From assembly GCF_003443675.1 (NCBI RefSeq), contig NZ_CP031963.1, positions 5,120,501 to 5,184,500 on the forward strand: a stretch of DNA of 64,000 nt, read 5' to 3'. The stretch comes from Aquimarina sp. BL5. GTDB taxonomy: Bacteria > Bacteroidota > Bacteroidia > Flavobacteriales > Flavobacteriaceae. Shown in pieces: positions 1 through 9,687 of this stretch (position 1 is the first letter of the stretch; every line of letters begins with the position of its first letter). The translations under genes and the position numbers were made by a program. Under the pieces are notes generated by a model. It was not told where the DNA came from, did no database searches, and worked only from the letters and a program-made list of their open reading frames with translations.

Positions 1-1
1 T

Positions 2-2857
2 GATAGTAAACCTGATCCAGATGACATTCATGCGCAAGCTGCTTTGGGTAGTATGTTAGCGCATTCAGATCTCGATGGAGTTAATGCTTTTGGTGTAGCA
101 GGAGCTTATGGAAGACAAGGAGGACAATTTATTGACTCTGATCAATTATTCGAAATGGTATTTGGTACAGGTAACTGGACCGATGCAGATGCAGATAGAA
201 GTGGTTCTATAAAAAGAATCGCTAACAAAGTTATCCCTATTCTTAACGGTGGAGGTAAAGTTTGGGTGCAAGAAGCAGGTCAATCAAATATCACTCGTGA
301 TTGGGTGATTGAAGTACAAAAAAGTGTAAACAATAATGTTGTAAAAAACAATGTCATTGTAGTACAACACAGTGAATGGAATCAGAATCTTGCGGATAAT
401 ACGTCGAACTCACCTGCTTCAAATCCCGTGGTATTAAATTTCGTTAGAAACAATACAACCTATTTTTATATTGATGATGGTAACGCTCCTTTTGGTGGTT
501 TTGGTGATCACGGACCATGGGGAACTCCAGAATATAGAAGTAGAGACCAAAAATGGTTAAATCAGGCATTAAGTTCACCAAATAATAAAGCAAAACAATT
601 ATGGACCGAAGCAGAAAGAGTAATTGCAATTAGGTATCCTAATGGAGTTCCTTACGATTGGTCATTTATGAAAAATGGGGGACTTGATTATTCAGACTGT
701 GTAGAAAACTGGTGGATATTTAATATTGGCAATAAAGCCGATAGTGTGGACAAATTTTGGAACAGATATGTTGTTAACACAACAGGATCAAATCCTGATC
801 CTGATCAATGTGTGGCTTTAGAACAAAACGGAGTTGTAGCAGTAGAAGCAGAACATTTTGATAGCCAATCTAAAACAAATGATAGAAAGTGGTACGCGCA
901 GGATGGTAATACTGCTACACCAAGCCCTGATCCTGATCCTGATCATTCTTCTGGTGCAAGTAGTGGAGGGTATTTAGAAATTTTGCCGGATACCAGAGTT
1001 ACACACGGTGATCCACTTGTAAATGGAGTTAGTTTTAGTAATACTCCAGGACAAGTAGCAATTATTAATTATAAGGTGAAGTTTACGACTCCAGGAAAAT
1101 ACTTTGTTTGGGTACGAGCACATTCTACCGGATCAGAGGATAATGGAATTCACGTAGGGATCGATGGGAATTGGCCAGCATCAGGAGCTAGAATGCAATG
1201 GTGTGCAGGTAAAAACCAATGGACCTGGGAGAGTAAACAACGTACGAACGCAAACCATTGTGGAGAAGCAGAAAAAATATATATAAATGTACCTTCTGCT
1301 GGTGTTCATACGATTTCTTTCTCTATGCGAGAAGATGGATTCGAAATCGATAAGTTCGTGTTATCTAAAAGTTATACAAAACCAACAGGAAATGGTCCTG
1401 ATGAAGTTTTAGTAGATTGCGGTGATGAAAACAAACCACCACAAGTTTCAATAACATCTCCTGCGAATGGAGCTAGTTTCCAAATTGGTCAGACTATTCC
1501 TTTAGTAGCAAATGCATCCGATACTGATGGAACCGTTTCTAAGGTTGAATTTTTTATCAATAATAACTTGACCGCTACTGAGCAAGCAGCACCTTACGAC
1601 ACTTCTACTACAATTACCAATCCAGGTAACTATGCGATAACAGCCAAAGCAACTGATAATAATGGAGCTGTTACTACGTCTCAATCTGTAAATATCACAA
1701 TTAAAGATGATTCAGTACCGCCAACAGATGCTATTGATATACCAGGATCTTTTGAAGCAGAAAACTTTGAGATAAAGTCAGGTAGTGTGCGTATAGAAAA
1801 TACGCCTGGAACTACTGCTGGTAAAAACTTAGGGTTTATTGTAAATGGAGATTTCGTTGATTATGCTGTAAACGTGGAGTCCAGCAGTGAGTATACGTTT
1901 GATGTTTATGCTTCGAGTAATGGTGCAGGAGGAAAAGTTGATATCGTTGAATCTGGAACTGTTGTTGGTTCTATAGATATTCCTGTAACAGGACAATGGC
2001 ATAGTTATAAGAAGTACTCTACTACCGTTTCTTTATCATCAGGAGAGAAAGTACTTAGATTATCGTTTAATGGAGGATCTGGATACCTATATAATATTGA
2101 TAAGGTTGTAGCAACAAAGATTCAGTCTGTGGAACAAACAGCTACTTTATCTCCAATACATGATGCATATTTACAAGGATCAACACGATATAATGTTGAT
2201 ATGCTTCGTATTGAACAAAATAAGCGTTCAGGATATTTAATGTTTGACCTTTCCTCTATCAATGGAACTATTACCCAAGCTGATCTTAAGTTTACGGTAT
2301 ATTCTGATGCAGGAAATGGAAATGTAAGCGTTAGTAAAGGTAATAGTAATAATTGGACAGAGACGAATTTATCTAACTCCAATAAACCAGGAAAAGGTGT
2401 TCAATTAGGATCATTAAATGCTAATTTCCCAGTAGGAAGTACCAAAACAATACCATTAAAGACAGCCCAGATTTCAGGTAATAAACTTTCGTTAATTATA
2501 GATGCGCTTTCAGGTAATGATTTTGCATTTGCATCTAAGGAAAACGGATCGGTTACACAAGCTCAATTAGTGATTACTTATGATACTAATAGAAATGCTA
2601 GCCTTGATAATGTAAATGATAATATTACTTTCTATCCAAATCCGGTAGTTGATATAATTAATATTTCTGGCGAAACTGCTGGTAAGACTATTAAAATGTA
2701 TAATACTATTGGGGTTCTTGTTAAAGAAGTAGTGCTACAAGAAAGTCAAAACACGATTGATATTAGTGATTTATCATCAGGAATTTACATCGTCAATATT
2801 TTAGAAGCTGGTAAAACGAATAATATTCTTTCTGCTAAGAAAGTATTAAAACGTTAA
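2..2857 (+). CDS. Secreted modular polysaccharide-associated protein, T9SS-sorted (5' partial)
   Basis: The reading frame is open from base 2, so the true start and signal peptide lie outside the window; 951 residues are visible. The N-terminal ~250 residues begin with a DPDD motif followed by HAQAALGSMLAHSDLDG, which resembles the metal-binding opening of nucleoside-hydrolase-like folds. That assignment is tentative and no glycosidase family is recognised. Next come a ~180-residue beta-sandwich resembling the GH115 C-terminal/CBM type, a bacterial Ig domain (starting at VSITSPANG), a CBM6 (from FEAENFE), a DNRLRE/CBM96-like domain (from LSPIHDAYLQG) and a T9SS type A sorting domain with the FYPNPV motif. 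The four C-terminal domains closely match those of the GH16 gene downstream. The role is probably extracellular algal-galactan processing or binding, inferred from the modules and neighbour. Confidence 0.75.
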   Translation, partial: DSKPDPDDIHAQAALGSMLAHSDLDGVNAFGVAGAYGRQGGQFIDSDQLFEMVFGTGNWTDADADRSGSIKRIANKVIPILNGGGKVWVQEAGQSNITRDWVIEVQKSVNNNVVKNNVIVVQHSEWNQNLADNTSNSPASNPVVLNFVRNNTTYFYIDDGNAPFGGFGDHGPWGTPEYRSRDQKWLNQALSSPNNKAKQLWTEAERVIAIRYPNGVPYDWSFMKNGGLDYSDCVENWWIFNIGNKADSVDKFWNRYVVNTTGSNPDPDQCVALEQNGVVAVEAEHFDSQSKTNDRKWYAQDGNTATPSPDPDPDHSSGASSGGYLEILPDTRVTHGDPLVNGVSFSNTPGQVAIINYKVKFTTPGKYFVWVRAHSTGSEDNGIHVGIDGNWPASGARMQWCAGKNQWTWESKQRTNANHCGEAEKIYINVPSAGVHTISFSMREDGFEIDKFVLSKSYTKPTGNGPDEVLVDCGDENKPPQVSITSPANGASFQIGQTIPLVANASDTDGTVSKVEFFINNNLTATEQAAPYDTSTTITNPGNYAITAKATDNNGAVTTSQSVNITIKDDSVPPTDAIDIPGSFEAENFEIKSGSVRIENTPGTTAGKNLGFIVNGDFVDYAVNVESSSEYTFDVYASSNGAGGKVDIVESGTVVGSIDIPVTGQWHSYKKYSTTVSLSSGEKVLRLSFNGGSGYLYNIDKVVATKIQSVEQTATLSPIHDAYLQGSTRYNVDMLRIEQNKRSGYLMFDLSSINGTITQADLKFTVYSDAGNGNVSVSKGNSNNWTETNLSNSNKPGKGVQLGSLNANFPVGSTKTIPLKTAQISGNKLSLIIDALSGNDFAFASKENGSVTQAQLVITYDTNRNASLDNVNDNITFYPNPVVDIINISGETAGKTIKMYNTIGVLVKEVVLQESQNTIDISDLSSGIYIVNILEAGKTNNILSAKKVLKR

Positions 2858-2956
2858 ACAAATCCCTTTAATAATTATCAAATCGGTAATGAAATTTTAG
2901 GGTATAGAAGAATAATAAACGATGGATAATGATATCGTTTGCTATTAACTTTGGAG

Positions 2957-3010
2957 ATAATAACACAATCCGAAAATGATTAATGATCATTTCTAGAATT
3001 GTGTTATTAT
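2957..3010 (+). terminator. Large stem-loop between the two agar-related genes
   Basis: A perfect 13-bp inverted repeat, ATAATAACACAAT with its complement, encloses a second shorter hairpin (AAATGAT/ATCATTT). It lies 100 bases after the first stop codon and ends about 60 bases before the GH16 start. T-rich sequence follows. It probably acts as a terminator or mRNA-stabilising structure. Confidence 0.55.
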
Positions 3011-3070
3011 TTCTCTTCTTAAAACTCTTTAGATTTTATTCGAATTGATAAAATAAATATGTTTTTAATC

Positions 3071-5347
3071 ATGAAAAATAATATAAATCCATTTTTAACC
3101 TTGTTGTTATGTTTTGTAACAATAAGTGTTTTTGCACAACCAACTCCTCCTGCCGGAAAAAAGTGGGAGAAGATAGATATAATGTCGGATGAGTTTAATG
3201 GTTCGTCTCTTAATAGTTCTAAATGGGCTATAAATGACCCTCAATGGGAAGGAAGACGACCTGCTAGATTCGAAACATCCTCAGTGTCAGTTGGAGGAGG
3301 GGACCTTAAAATCTCAGCTTCTAAAAAAACTAATGCTTTTGGCGGATGGACTCATAATGGAGGTCTTGTAAGATCTAAAACCAGACAGAAATTTGGGTAT
3401 TATGAGACCAGAATGAAAGCGAATAAAACTTTTATGTCTTCTACTTTTTGGTTGATCAATAAAAGAAATGAATTTACAGGTTGTGATGCCAGAGTAACAG
3501 AACTCGATGTAACAGAGAATGTTGGAGCTAATACAGGAGGGAAACCTTGGATCAACCAAAACATGAGAACACTGAATGCTAATACACATAGTAGAAGGAC
3601 AAGTTGTAATAGCACGCCAACTGGTATTAGAGGGAACAAAGCCGAAATAGGTGAATTCGCATATCAAGGATATCATACTTATGGTGTTTGGTGGAAAAAT
3701 GAAAAAGAGTTATTATTCTATTTAGATGGTAAATTTGTGTTCCAAATTACTCCAGCTGCAGACTTTAGTCTTCCTATGTATTTACGAATGGTAGTGGAGA
3801 CATATGATTGGAATCCTCCAAAAGCAGGACAAGATGGTATGAATGATTCTCAAGCTAATCGTACTACTTATTATGATTGGGTTCGTTCATATAAATTAGT
3901 TGACGATAATAATCCAAATAATCCTCCATCAGTGGCAATTACAGCTCCATCAAATGGTGCTAGTTATGAAGTTGGTCAAAGTTTTTCTCTAACTGCAGAT
4001 GCATCCGATGCGGATGGTAATATTTCTAAAGTAGAATTTTTTGTAAATAATAATTTGATAGCTACCGAACAGGTTTTACCATATGAAACCTCTACATCGC
4101 TAGCTAATCCTGGTAATTACGTAATAACGGCTAAGGCTACAGATAATAACGGTGCAGTTACCACATCACAATCAGTAAATATTACTATTAAGGATGACTC
4201 TGTTCCACCTGTAGATACTATTAGTATTCCAGGATCTTTTGAAGCTGAAAATTTTGAGTCAAAATCAGGTAGTGTTCGTATCGAAAATACTCCAGGAACG
4301 AACTCTGGTAAGAATTTAGGATATGTTAAAAATGGAGATTCTACAGATTACATTGTAACTGTTGACGCAACTAGCGAATATACTTTAGATGTTTATGCTT
4401 CTAGTAATGGTGTAGGAGGTAAAGTAGATATTCTGGAATCAGGTTCTGTTGTGGGCTCGATAGATATTCCAGTTACAGGACAGTGGCATAGTTATAAGAA
4501 ATTTTCTACAACTGTTTCTCTGTCTTCCGGAGAGAAAACTCTTAGATTATCGTTTAAAGGAGGTTCTGGGTATCTATACAACATAGATAAGGTTGTGACG
4601 ACAAGGATTCAGTCCGTAGAGCAAACCATTACGCTATCTCCAATCCAAGATGCATATTTACAAGGGGCTACTCGGTATAATTCTGATATGCTTCGTATTG
4701 AAAAAGACAAACGTTCAGGGTATTTAATGTTTGATCTTTCTTCAATCAATGGAACCATAACAAAAGCGGATTTTAAATTTACGGTGTATTCTGATGCAGG
4801 AAACGGTAATGTTAGTGTTCATAAAGGAAATAGTGATAATTGGACGGAAACTAATTTATCTAATTCTAATAAGCCTATAAAAGGGATTCAATTAGGAACG
4901 TTAAACTCTAATTTCCCAATAGGTAGTGCTAAAACAATACCATTGAAAACAGCACAAATTTCAGGAAATAGGCTTTCATTAATTATTGATGCACTTTCAG
5001 GGAATGATTTTGCATTTGCATCCAAAGAAAATGGATCTGCTGCTAAGCCTACGTTGGTTATTACATATACAACTAATAGAGCTAATGCTATTGTAGAGAA
5101 TGCCAATGATATTAAGTTGTATCCTAATCCAGTTGTAAATACAATTAGTTTTTCTGGAAATGATATGACAGGTAAAATCGTTAAGGTATTTAATGTTACT
5201 GGAGTATTAATGAAGGAAGTTACCCTAACAGAGAATCAGAATGCTATAGATGTAAGTGGTCTGTCATCAGGATATTATATTATCAATGTTTTAGAGGCAG
5301 GAAAATCGAATAAAATAATCACTTCTAAAAAAATGATTAAACAATAA
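3071..5347 (+). CDS. GH16 beta-agarase/porphyranase-type endo-hydrolase with CBM6, CBM96 and T9SS domain
   Basis: Predicted secreted endo-hydrolase of red-algal galactans. The start is taken at MKNN (3071), because the upstream ATG at 3059 would add MFLI before a clean signal peptide ending at VFAQ. The GH16 domain spans about residues 25-275. The catalytic ExDxxE signature reads ELDVTE near residues 144-149, the beta-bulge form found in agarases, porphyranases and carrageenases. The W-x-GR-x-P-x-x-F and FGYYETRMKA blocks also fit the agarase/porphyranase branch. An Ig domain, a CBM6 (FEAENFE), a DNRLRE/CBM96-like domain and a T9SS sorting domain (LYPNPV) follow. Agar versus porphyran specificity cannot be decided by eye. 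The tail is a diverged duplicate of that of the preceding gene. Confidence 0.87.
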   Translation: MKNNINPFLTLLLCFVTISVFAQPTPPAGKKWEKIDIMSDEFNGSSLNSSKWAINDPQWEGRRPARFETSSVSVGGGDLKISASKKTNAFGGWTHNGGLVRSKTRQKFGYYETRMKANKTFMSSTFWLINKRNEFTGCDARVTELDVTENVGANTGGKPWINQNMRTLNANTHSRRTSCNSTPTGIRGNKAEIGEFAYQGYHTYGVWWKNEKELLFYLDGKFVFQITPAADFSLPMYLRMVVETYDWNPPKAGQDGMNDSQANRTTYYDWVRSYKLVDDNNPNNPPSVAITAPSNGASYEVGQSFSLTADASDADGNISKVEFFVNNNLIATEQVLPYETSTSLANPGNYVITAKATDNNGAVTTSQSVNITIKDDSVPPVDTISIPGSFEAENFESKSGSVRIENTPGTNSGKNLGYVKNGDSTDYIVTVDATSEYTLDVYASSNGVGGKVDILESGSVVGSIDIPVTGQWHSYKKFSTTVSLSSGEKTLRLSFKGGSGYLYNIDKVVTTRIQSVEQTITLSPIQDAYLQGATRYNSDMLRIEKDKRSGYLMFDLSSINGTITKADFKFTVYSDAGNGNVSVHKGNSDNWTETNLSNSNKPIKGIQLGTLNSNFPIGSAKTIPLKTAQISGNRLSLIIDALSGNDFAFASKENGSAAKPTLVITYTTNRANAIVENANDIKLYPNPVVNTISFSGNDMTGKIVKVFNVTGVLMKEVTLTENQNAIDVSGLSSGYYIINVLEAGKSNKIITSKKMIKQ

Positions 5348-5369
5348 TTCAACCACAAACTCAACTTTG

Positions 5370-5400
5370 AAAAAGGCTGTCTGAGTAAGACAGCCTTTTC
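5370..5400 (+). terminator. Rho-independent terminator after GH16 gene
   Basis: An AAAAAGGCTGTCT arm, GAGTA loop and AGACAGCCTTTTC arm followed by TTT form a strong hairpin 23 bases after the GH16 stop. The same core (AACTCAACT, then AAAAGGCTGT and ACAGCCTTTTCTT) recurs near 8176-8222. Confidence 0.85.
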
Positions 5401-5710
5401 TTTACATTTAATAAATAAATGAGATTTGAATTATATTTTGATTTGAAGATAAAAGATAGTATTTGATTTTTTGCTTCTACATGTGAAATAAACTTAGTAT
5501 TGCTATAATTACGATAAGCTTACTGTGTAAATATTATGGTCATTTGTAGGAATTTTTATAAAGAAATAGTAGGATGTTCTTATCACTATCTTAACAACGT
5601 AACATTAAATGAAAAACTTTACAATAATCAATTTATACCTTTCGTTTGAAGGCTATTATTCAAACAAAGAACATTTAACTAACAAATTGTAAACACAAAT
5701 CACTTTTGAA
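5401..5710. other. Gene-free stretch upstream of GH9 gene
   Basis: AT-rich sequence between the GH16 terminator and the GH9 start. I see no open frame of note and no clear TAnnTTTG promoter. It presumably carries the GH9 promoter and leader, but no individual element can be supported. Confidence 0.5.
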
Positions 5711-7882
5711 ATGAAAAAAAATCAACAAAACTTATTTTTATTGTTTTTTACATTATGCTTTGGGCAATACATTATTGCACAACACAATTACGGAGAAGCA
5801 TTACAAAAATCAATCTTATTTTATGAGGCACAACAATCAGGAGAGCTTCCAGATTGGAATAGAATTAACTGGCGAAACGATGCAGGTGTAAACGATGGTC
5901 AAGACGTAGGACTAGATTTAACCGGAGGATGGTTTGACGCAGGAGATCATATCAAATTTGGTTTTCCTATGGCATTTTCTGTAACTGCATTAAACTGGGG
6001 TTTTCTAGAATACAAAGACGGTTATGATGCTGTAAATCAGACGGAACACTTTAAGCGAAACATTAAATGGGTAACTGATTATTTTATTAAATGTCACCCT
6101 ACTAAGTTCGAATTTTATGCTCAAGTTTCTAAAAAAGGACAGGATCATAGTTTTTGGATGCCAGCAGAAATGATAGATGTTCATCCTCAATATGGACAAA
6201 GAGAATCTTTCAAATTAGATACAAGTCATCCAGGAACAGAGGTGGTTTGTGAAACGGCAGCTGCATTAGCATCCGCTAGTATTATTTTTAAAGATAGCGA
6301 TCCTACCTATAGCGCTACCTTATTACAACACGCTAAAGATTTATATGAATTTGGTGAAACTTATAAAGGAAAATATACAGAAGAAGGTGGAATTCCTGCT
6401 GTAGGGACATATTCTTCAGGTGGATATGAAGATGAATTATCTTGGGGAGCATTATGGCTGTATAAGGCAACAGGTGATAATACATATCTTCAAAAAGCAG
6501 AAGCAAATTATTCTGAACCAGATTATTTATGGAGCTTTGTTTGGGATGATAAAAGATATGGGAATATGGTTTTATTGGCTCAGATAACAGGTAAACAAAA
6601 CTATATAGATAACGTAGAAAGACATCTTCAATTTTGGGTTGACAATGGAAATGGAGTGACATACTCTCCAGGAGGTCAAGCGCACCTAACTCAATGGGGA
6701 TCATTACGTCATTCCATGAATGCAGCTTTAACAGCCTTGATCTATAGTGATAATATCGATTCTCCTAATAAGCAAGTATACCATGATTTCGCAGTGGACC
6801 AAATTAAATACGCATTGGGAGATAACCCTAATAATAGAAGTTTGGTTACTGGTTTTGGGGTAAATCCTCCAACTAAACCACACCATAGAGGGCAGCATTC
6901 TAGTTGGACGAGAAGTGAGAGTATTCCAGAAGAGTCTAGGCATACTTTGTGGGGAGCTCTTATGGGTGGACCAGGAAGCCCTGATGATGTTTTTGTCGAA
7001 AATCGTTCTGATTTTCAAGCAAACGAAGTGGCTTGTGATTACAATGCGTGTTATCAGGGAGTATTAGCAAGAATGGTAATGGAATTTGGAGGAACAGAAT
7101 TAAGCAATTTTCCACAAGAAGAAACAGCTGGGGTTGAGTTTTTAAATGAAACAAAGATCAATAGTGAGTCCGGAAGATTTACCGAATTAGCAATCTGGCT
7201 GAATAATAGATCAGCTTGGCCTGCGAGAATACCTGGTAGTCTTACAGCTCGCTATTTTATTGATATTACTGAAGGAGTAGCTGCAGGATATACTCCTGAT
7301 GATTATGAAATTACAGCTAGAGGTAATGGAAGTGCTACGGGAGGATTACAACCTTGGAATCCTGAGAATAATATTTATTATGTTGAAGTAGCTATTGATC
7401 AAAATAATATGCCTTTTCCTGGTGGTCAAGGAGAGCATAGGAAAGAGATTCAAGTAAGAGTTTCTGTTCCGAATAATGCCCCGGAAAATGCCTGGGATCC
7501 TCTTAATGATTTTTCTTATGATGGTTTAAGCAATACTCTTATTGAATCAGAAAGAGTCCCTATTTATGCAGATGGAGTATTAGTTTGGGGAATTGAACCT
7601 TCAGCTTCGTTATCTGTAGATGAATTTAATAAATCTGGACTTGTAGTATATCCAAATCCATCAGAAGATGTATTAAATCTATCTGGGAATACTTCAGTAT
7701 TGCAAAATGGAAAAATTGTAGTTTCCGGAATTTTAGGTAATACTATTTATAGTAGATCGTTAACAAATACCATTGCCGGAAGGGTAACTATCAATACATC
7801 TGATTTTGCATCTGGGATTTATTTTCTTAACGTAATTACGGAAGAAGGGAAGCGTTTGACTTCTAGATTTATAAAGAAATAG
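5711..7882 (+). CDS. GH9 endoglucanase with CBM3-type module, T9SS-secreted
   Basis: Secreted cellulase. Signal peptide residues 1-24 (ending IIAQ). The GH9 (alpha/alpha)6 barrel covers about residues 25-455. It has the DAGDH motif at residues 76-80 (catalytic base region), the conserved PHHR histidine block, and NEVACDYNA near residue 440, which carries the acid Glu. A ~150-residue CBM3 follows (LAIWLNNRSAWPARIPGSLT onward, ending near YADGVLVWGIEP). In GH9 enzymes a CBM3c in this position feeds the chain to the active site and gives processivity (family knowledge). The C-terminal ~80 residues are a T9SS domain (VYPNPSED). It is a stand-alone unit with terminators on both sides, the third secreted glycanase-type gene in a row. 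Confidence 0.93.
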   Translation: MKKNQQNLFLLFFTLCFGQYIIAQHNYGEALQKSILFYEAQQSGELPDWNRINWRNDAGVNDGQDVGLDLTGGWFDAGDHIKFGFPMAFSVTALNWGFLEYKDGYDAVNQTEHFKRNIKWVTDYFIKCHPTKFEFYAQVSKKGQDHSFWMPAEMIDVHPQYGQRESFKLDTSHPGTEVVCETAAALASASIIFKDSDPTYSATLLQHAKDLYEFGETYKGKYTEEGGIPAVGTYSSGGYEDELSWGALWLYKATGDNTYLQKAEANYSEPDYLWSFVWDDKRYGNMVLLAQITGKQNYIDNVERHLQFWVDNGNGVTYSPGGQAHLTQWGSLRHSMNAALTALIYSDNIDSPNKQVYHDFAVDQIKYALGDNPNNRSLVTGFGVNPPTKPHHRGQHSSWTRSESIPEESRHTLWGALMGGPGSPDDVFVENRSDFQANEVACDYNACYQGVLARMVMEFGGTELSNFPQEETAGVEFLNETKINSESGRFTELAIWLNNRSAWPARIPGSLTARYFIDITEGVAAGYTPDDYEITARGNGSATGGLQPWNPENNIYYVEVAIDQNNMPFPGGQGEHRKEIQVRVSVPNNAPENAWDPLNDFSYDGLSNTLIESERVPIYADGVLVWGIEPSASLSVDEFNKSGLVVYPNPSEDVLNLSGNTSVLQNGKIVVSGILGNTIYSRSLTNTIAGRVTINTSDFASGIYFLNVITEEGKRLTSRFIKK

Positions 7883-7926
7883 CAAAGACTAGTAGCAAAC
7901 AATCGATAAAAACTATAACAAAAATT

Positions 7927-7962
7927 AAAGCTGAACGATGATATCATTGTTCAGCTTTTTTA
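7927..7962 (+). terminator. Rho-independent terminator after GH9 gene
   Basis: AAAGCTGAAC pairs with GTTCAGCTTT around an ATGATATCAT core and is followed by a T run, 45 bases after the GH9 stop codon. Confidence 0.85.
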
Positions 7963-8189
7963 AGTTTTAGGATATTTCTGCTACCATTTTTGATATGAAA
8001 ATTTTGTATGTAGATTCTGTATTTCATATTAAATTATGAAACGAATTCTTTTTTAATAGTAGCGTATTCTAGTTTTGAGACTTCAAATAATAACTTTAAA
8101 TCATAAGTTGGCTAATTAGCGAACTACTTTAGCGTTTTGATAGATAGAATTTAGTAAAACTAACTAAATTGTAAAACGAACTCAACTAT
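7963..8189. other. Gene-free stretch between two terminators
   Basis: AT-rich sequence with no credible open frame, bounded by the GH9 terminator and a second hairpin that terminates nothing visible on the plus strand. It may be a relic of a lost gene, but I see no recognisable remnant. Confidence 0.45.
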
Positions 8190-8221
8190 AGAAAAGGCTG
8201 TCCATAAGAACAGCCTTTTCT
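8190..8221 (+). terminator. Second copy of the GGCTGT terminator
   Basis: GAAAAGGCTGT and ACAGCCTTTTC flank a short loop and are followed by TTG. The flanking AACTCAACT also occurs before the terminator at 5370. No gene ends immediately upstream, so this looks like a copied terminator or the scar of a removed gene. Confidence 0.7.
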
Positions 8222-8271
8222 TGTGCTATAAAGTTGCGTTAATGATTAAATATTACAATCTGGAATCTCCT

Positions 8272-8279
8272 TATCTTTG
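8272..8279 (+). promoter_or_regulatory. Bacteroidota -7 promoter element for MATE gene
   Basis: TATCTTTG matches the TAnnTTTG consensus and lies 19 bases before the ATG. I see no TTG at the expected -33 spacing. Confidence 0.55.
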
Positions 8280-8298
8280 GCAGCTCTAAAAAGAAATA

Positions 8299-9687
8299 AT
8301 GTTACAACAATACACAAAAGAATTTAATTATAATCTAAGATTGGCAGCACCGGTTATGCTGGGAATGTTAGGACATACTTTTGTGGGATTAATTGATAAC
8401 ATTATGGTTGGGCAGTTGGGTACCGCAGAATTAGCTGCAGTATCTTTAGGAAATAGCTTTATGTTTATTGCCATGTCATTAGGAATTGGATTTTCTACAG
8501 CAATTACACCTCTTGTAGCAGAGGCAGACGGAGAGGATAATTTTAATAAGGGTAAATCCGCATTTAAACATGGATTGTTTCTATGTACTACATTAGGAGT
8601 AATTTTGTTCCTTGGAGTATTAGTCGCAAAACCACTAATGTATTTAATGAAACAACCGGTTGAGGTTGTAGAATTGGCAATTCCTTACCTGGATTTAGTT
8701 GCTGTCTCCCTAATTCCTTTAATAGTTTTTCAGGCTTTTAAACAGTTTTCGGATGGATTATCTATGACAAGGTATCCAATGTACGCAACTCTGGTTGCTA
8801 ATATTGTAAATGTAGTTTTAAATTATTTATTGATTTTCGGAAAATTCGGTTTTCCTGAGATGGGTATTGTTGGTGCTGCAGTCGGTACATTAGTGTCTAG
8901 GTTAGTTATGGTATTATTTTTATGGATTTTTCTTAAATACAAAGAAAAGTCAAAAGCGTACGTTACCCAGATTAAATTCTTCGTTCTTCAGAGTAGTATG
9001 CTAAAAAAAATAGTAACATTAGGTTTCCCTTCTGCATTACAGATGTTTTTTGAAGTTGCAATTTTTACTTCGGCTATTTGGATTTCAGGAATTTTAGGTA
9101 AAAATCCACAAGCAGCTAATCAAATAGCGTTAAATCTATCGGCAATGACCTTTATGGTTGCTATGGGATTGAGTGTGGCGGCGATGGTTCGTGTAGGGAA
9201 TCAAAAAGGACTGTTGCAATATAAAGAATTAAGAAGAATTGCATTTTCAATTTTTTTACTAACGTTTTTTATCGAAATTGTATTTGCATTATGTTTTGTT
9301 ATTTTTAATAATCTATTGCCTGAGATTTATTTGGATGTTAAAGATGTAGAGAATTTTGCGGATAATACAGAGGTAATCGGTATTGCAGCTAAACTTTTAA
9401 TAATTGCTGCGTTGTTTCAGATATCTGATGGTATACAAGTGGTTGTTCTTGGAGCACTTAGAGGTTTACAGGATGTAAAAATCCCTACTGTAATCACTTT
9501 TTTTGCATATTGGGTTATAGGTTTTCCGATTAGTTATTATCTAGGTTTGTATACAGAATATAAGAGTTCAGGTATCTGGATTGGGTTATTAGCAGGATTA
9601 ACAGCATCAGCGATATTACTTTACGTTAGATTTAATTATTTGAGTAAAGATTTGGTGCTAAAAAAAGGTAATGCAAAATCATTGTGA
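8299..9687 (+). CDS. MATE family multidrug/Na+ antiporter
   Basis: Inner-membrane efflux transporter of 462 residues, the usual MATE length, with about twelve hydrophobic segments. The N-terminus reads LAAPVMLGMLGHTFVGLIDN and MVGQLGTAELAAVSLG, which is typical of the NorM/DinF branch. The second half repeats the fold (LGFPSALQMFFEVAIF; GLSVAAMVRVGNQ). Members exchange cationic drugs or metabolites for Na+ or H+ (family knowledge); the substrate cannot be read from sequence. Monocistronic, with a TAnnTTTG element 19 bases upstream of the ATG. Confidence 0.92.
   Translation: MLQQYTKEFNYNLRLAAPVMLGMLGHTFVGLIDNIMVGQLGTAELAAVSLGNSFMFIAMSLGIGFSTAITPLVAEADGEDNFNKGKSAFKHGLFLCTTLGVILFLGVLVAKPLMYLMKQPVEVVELAIPYLDLVAVSLIPLIVFQAFKQFSDGLSMTRYPMYATLVANIVNVVLNYLLIFGKFGFPEMGIVGAAVGTLVSRLVMVLFLWIFLKYKEKSKAYVTQIKFFVLQSSMLKKIVTLGFPSALQMFFEVAIFTSAIWISGILGKNPQAANQIALNLSAMTFMVAMGLSVAAMVRVGNQKGLLQYKELRRIAFSIFLLTFFIEIVFALCFVIFNNLLPEIYLDVKDVENFADNTEVIGIAAKLLIIAALFQISDGIQVVVLGALRGLQDVKIPTVITFFAYWVIGFPISYYLGLYTEYKSSGIWIGLLAGLTASAILLYVRFNYLSKDLVLKKGNAKSL

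Noticed and set aside
444..629. Minus-strand frame inside the first modular gene
   Set aside because: Lies wholly antisense to a well-supported coding region, hydrophobic mix without a start context.
3314..3676. 120-codon minus-strand frame opposite the GH16 catalytic domain
   Set aside because: Antisense shadow of conserved GH16 sequence; no own promoter or domain.
6333..6704. 123-codon minus-strand frame in the GH9 gene
   Set aside because: Shadow of the conserved (alpha/alpha)6 barrel; His/Leu-rich nonsense-like composition.
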